A stretch of DNA of 64,000 bases. It comes from an uncultured Ruminococcus sp. Its GTDB lineage: Bacteria > Bacillota > Clostridia > Oscillospirales > Ruminococcaceae. The position numbers were made by a program, and so were the translations under genes. The notes under the pieces were generated by a model, which saw only the letters and a list, made by a program, of their open reading frames with translations, was not told the origin of the DNA and searched no databases. The stretch spans positions 28,921-92,920 of the forward strand of contig CAJTYV010000012.1 in assembly GCA_910584195.1 (NCBI GenBank), written 5' to 3'. Below are positions 62,127-64,000 of the stretch, in pieces; positions within the stretch are counted from its first letter, which is position 1, and each line of letters opens with the position of its first letter.

Positions 62127-62908
62127 TAATTTTCCCACACTTTCCACGGAGCTCTGCCGTTATTCCACATTTTTTCAAGTATATCTTTTTCTCTTTTTGT
62201 ATCCATACACTGCCAAAAACCCTTATGCTTATATGACATGAGCTGTCCGTTCTGAGCAAGGGTCTGGAGAGGAGTTTTTTCAAAAATACAATCGTCACCG
62301 CTGAGATAATCAAATATCTGAGGTTCAAGCACCATATAACCGGCGTTGATAAGAGCGCCGTCAGTGTGACTTTTTTCTCTGAAAGCTCGTACTGCGTTAT
62401 CTCCGCCCACATCAAGAACGCCTTTTTCTTGTTCTTGTATCACAGCAGTCAATGTTGCTGTCTTGCCATGTGTCTTATGGAAATCCACAAGCTTTCCTAT
62501 ATTCACATCGCACACGCCGTCGCCGTATGTCATAAGAAAAGGTTCATTTCCGATATACGGCTGTATGCGTTTTATTCTTCCGCCGGTCATGGTATTCAGA
62601 CCTGTATCCACTACCGTAACTCGCCAGGGTTCACAGTGCTGATTGTGTATGTGCATATCGTTTCTGCCCTGAGTAAAATCAAAGGTAATGTCGCTGTTAT
62701 GGAGAAAATAGTCGGCAAACCATTCCTTGATAACGTGCTGTTTATAGCCTGCGCAGATAATAAATTCATTAAAGCCATAATGGGAGTAGCCTTTCATAAT
62801 ATGCCAAATTATCGGTTTACCGCCAATTTCAACCATTGGCTTAGGTTTATATTGAGATTCTTCGGAAATTCTTGTTCCGAATCCGCCCGCTAACAACACT
62901 ACTTTCAT
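62126..62908 (-). CDS. rfbF: Glucose-1-phosphate cytidylyltransferase
   Basis: 260 residues. Makes CDP-glucose from CTP and glucose 1-phosphate. VVLLAGGFGTRISEES with KPKPMVEIGGKPIIWHIM is the nucleotide and sugar-phosphate site; MTYGDGVCDV carries the metal Asp. Start ATG 62908 follows AGGAG by 8 nt; the frame stays open to 63043 but without a site. First gene of the operon, behind a leader of about 270 nt. Confidence 0.96.
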   Translation of the reverse strand: MKVVLLAGGFGTRISEESQYKPKPMVEIGGKPIIWHIMKGYSHYGFNEFIICAGYKQHVIKEWFADYFLHNSDITFDFTQGRNDMHIHNQHCEPWRVTVVDTGLNTMTGGRIKRIQPYIGNEPFLMTYGDGVCDVNIGKLVDFHKTHGKTATLTAVIQEQEKGVLDVGGDNAVRAFREKSHTDGALINAGYMVLEPQIFDYLSGDDCIFEKTPLQTLAQNGQLMSYKHKGFWQCMDTKREKDILEKMWNNGRAPWKVWEN

Positions 62909-63168
62909 TAATATATCTCCTTGTATATTATGCTCAGACGCGCAAGAAATACGGCTGATCCAAAACCCGATCGTGTCTTGTACTACCTTTAAATGCTCAT
63001 GGCCGTTTGAAATCCGCATAAGCATAATTATAAATAAAATCAAAATTTTTACAAAAGCAATCTATCAAATTTCGTAATAAATATTAAAACAGTACATATT
63101 GAACCTGTGCATGCATGTCCAAAACTGACAAAGCAATGCGTTCAAACCATTCCACTATTGCGAAACAG
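62909..63168 (-). other. Long 5' leader of the polysaccharide operon
   Basis: About 260 transcribed bases before rfbF. AT-rich, with short inverted segments but no ops/JUMPstart element, terminator or known riboswitch that I can recognise. The length leaves room for antitermination or RNA control. Confidence 0.4.
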
Positions 63169-63182
63169 CGAACATATGTTCT
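63169..63182. promoter_or_regulatory. LexA (SOS) box at the start of the polysaccharide operon
   Basis: CGAACATATGTTCT matches 13 of 14 positions of the Bacillus-type LexA consensus CGAACRNRYGTTYC. Its core GAACATATGTTC is a perfect palindrome. It covers about +1 to +13 relative to the promoter at 63188-63216, where a bound repressor would block initiation. Confidence 0.6.
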
Positions 63183-63187
63183 TTTTT

Positions 63188-63216
63188 ATTATAACATAAA
63201 TACTTTAGGATTTCAA
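63188..63216 (-). promoter_or_regulatory. Promoter of the polysaccharide operon
   Basis: Minus strand TTGAAA (63216-63211), 17-bp spacer, TATAAT (63193-63188). Confidence 0.75.
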
Positions 63217-63326
63217 GTCCTTATTTTGAAAAAAAACAGAGCATAATTACTTTTTATATGTGAAATGTGAACAATTTTCAATGCAAAATTTGTTTATTAT
63301 TTTGAGTTGATTTAAACTCTGCATTT

Positions 63327-63518
63327 TTCAAAGCTCTGCTTTCAACAAGCAGACGGCTTATGGAAGTAAGCCGGATTCAGTCGGAGATACAATCTCCGAC
63401 TGAATATAAAGATGTTCACCGCCTAAGAGGGTGCGGGTATTCGGTGGACACCTCTGCGAAGCAGAAGCACCGACCGAGACGACAGTCGAGACTCGGGGGA
63501 CATCGTCTGCGGTTATAA
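63327..63518 (-). repeat. Dispersed 192-bp structured repeat, family A, copy 2
   Basis: Reverse-complement copy of 25691-25882, same length, above 90 percent identical, including the flank GGTTATAA. The loop of one hairpin differs (TATC in copy 1, TTCC here) while the stems are largely kept. It lies between the divergent promoters of the polysaccharide operon and the gene at 63749. Confidence 0.85.
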
Positions 63519-63748
63519 CATTATTTGCACAACAGCGATATTGCTTTCTTATTTATTTTCTCCCTAAAATACCGTTTTTCCACATCAAATTATAAATTTT
63601 TTATGAATTTTCATTATAATCAATGGTTTCCCGTTGAAAAAGCTTCCGTTTCAGCACATATATAGAGAAACGTTCACAATGACGATTCGGGAGGGGAAAC
63701 GTCATTTGAACGCAGCTCTGTTTTAATTTTCAATACGGAGGTCTAAAA

Positions 63749-63985
63749 ATGATAACTATTAAAAAAGAAAGATTTATTAAATTTGTAAGCGATTCAAATG
63801 GTGAAAAGCGTTCGTCTGTTGTTGCGGAAATTTTCGTTGACACATCTGACGAGCTGCCGGCTGCAAACAGCATCAAAGGAAAGCTGCTTCTTCAAGGCTC
63901 GTCCGCGCTCATAATTACCGAAAGCAGAATCGCCGTTCTTTCAGGAGACGGAAAGTGGTACGCCAACGGGGAGGTGATAAAATGA
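63749..63985 (+). CDS. Hypothetical 78-residue protein
   Basis: Small soluble protein preceded by a strong ribosome site (ACGGAGGT). It alternates hydrophobic and polar residues (KGKLLLQGSSALIITESRIAV, of which the ends are loops), consistent with a small beta-rich fold. I recognise no family. Its stop overlaps the next ATG by 4 nt (ATGA), so it is the first gene of an operon leaving the window. Short phage or mobile-element genes look like this, but nothing else supports that. Confidence 0.55.
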   Translation: MITIKKERFIKFVSDSNGEKRSSVVAEIFVDTSDELPAANSIKGKLLLQGSSALIITESRIAVLSGDGKWYANGEVIK

Positions 63986-64000
63986 ATCTGCACGAAATTT
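63982..64000 (+). CDS. Start of a second gene, cut by the window end
   Basis: ATG at 63982 overlaps the preceding stop and reads MNLHEI to the window end. Coupling to the previous gene makes it likely real; nothing can be said of its product. Confidence 0.4.

Noticed and set aside
62909-63043. N-terminal extension of the glucose-1-phosphate cytidylyltransferase
   Set aside because: The extra 45 codons lie before the correctly spaced AGGAG site and do not resemble the family; treated as leader.
63100-63740. Possible origin or attachment site at the right-hand intergenic region
   Set aside because: The inverted repeats are explained by repeat A and the LexA-type box; no integrase, DnaA-box cluster or tRNA end is seen.

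Overview
The window reads as chromosomal DNA of a low-to-mid GC, plant-fibre-degrading Firmicute, most likely a Ruminococcus-type member of the Oscillospiraceae. The evidence is three dockerin-bearing secreted proteins, a GH10 xylanase with a ruminococcal dockerin, an intracellular cellobiose phosphorylase, an AraC-controlled xylo-oligosaccharide locus with xylose isomerase, BspA-type leucine-rich repeats, a sortase-type surface protein, and AGGAGG-type ribosome sites with Gram-positive vegetative promoters. No rRNA, tRNA, CRISPR array, intact transposase or convincing riboswitch was seen. The species call is inference.

Layout. 1-5.6 kb: amino-acid and cofactor genes on the + strand (end of leuB, a DUF815 ATPase, ilvA with an ACT domain, ridA, nadA, hydE). 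5.6-9.0 kb: a secreted leucine-rich-repeat/dockerin protein and a tandem pair of unannotated cysteine-rich proteins resembling the U32 'peptidase' superfamily. 9.3-18.5 kb: cysE, a CPBP protease, an XRE membrane regulator, a two-gene heterodimeric ABC exporter (-), citrate synthase and a small membrane protein. 18.8-25.7 kb: an aldose-1-epimerase-like gene, cellobiose phosphorylase, a secreted C39-like peptidase with a lipoprotein, and an ECF transporter S component. 25.9-30.5 kb: ECF sigma/anti-sigma pair, uridine-kinase-like protein, spoVS, ymdB, and a small alarmone synthetase. 30.6-41.6 kb: the xylan locus, with a leftward operon (DUF4380 protein, GH3, sugar ABC transporter), a rightward AraC regulator and xylA, and a secreted GH10 xylanase. 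42-47.3 kb: thrH-like phosphatase, a cell-wall-anchored protein, a membrane acyltransferase and a Thr-rich dockerin protein. 47.4-62.9 kb: a 15-gene leftward surface-polysaccharide operon. 63-64 kb: a long regulatory intergenic region and the start of an unrecognised operon.

How the parts work together. The secreted xylanase would release xylo-oligosaccharides. The binding protein and two permeases would import them, the GH3 enzyme would cleave them, and xylose isomerase would feed the product to the pentose pathway. The two divergent promoters of this locus share the motif TTGGTTAGT exactly 19 nt upstream of TATAAT, which predicts joint control by the neighbouring AraC protein. Cellobiose phosphorylase does the analogous job for cellulose.

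The polysaccharide operon encodes CDP-glucose synthesis and 4,6-dehydration, a second CTP-dependent branch (IspD/TarI-like cytidylyltransferase, SDR enzyme, CDP-alcohol phosphotransferase-like protein), an aldolase next to a 2-hydroxyacid dehydrogenase, UDP-galactofuranose formation, pyruvylation, acylation, two glycosyltransferases, Wzx and Wzy. The usual C3-deoxygenation enzyme for CDP-sugars is absent, so the combination may make an undescribed sugar or sugar substituent. A near-perfect Gram-positive LexA (SOS) box lies at its predicted transcription start. Beyond genes, the window holds a 192-bp structured repeat family (two full copies and one internally deleted copy with hairpin-preserving changes), a second 125-bp repeat pair, and a 160-bp MITE-like element with 24-bp terminal inverted repeats lying in a 5' leader.
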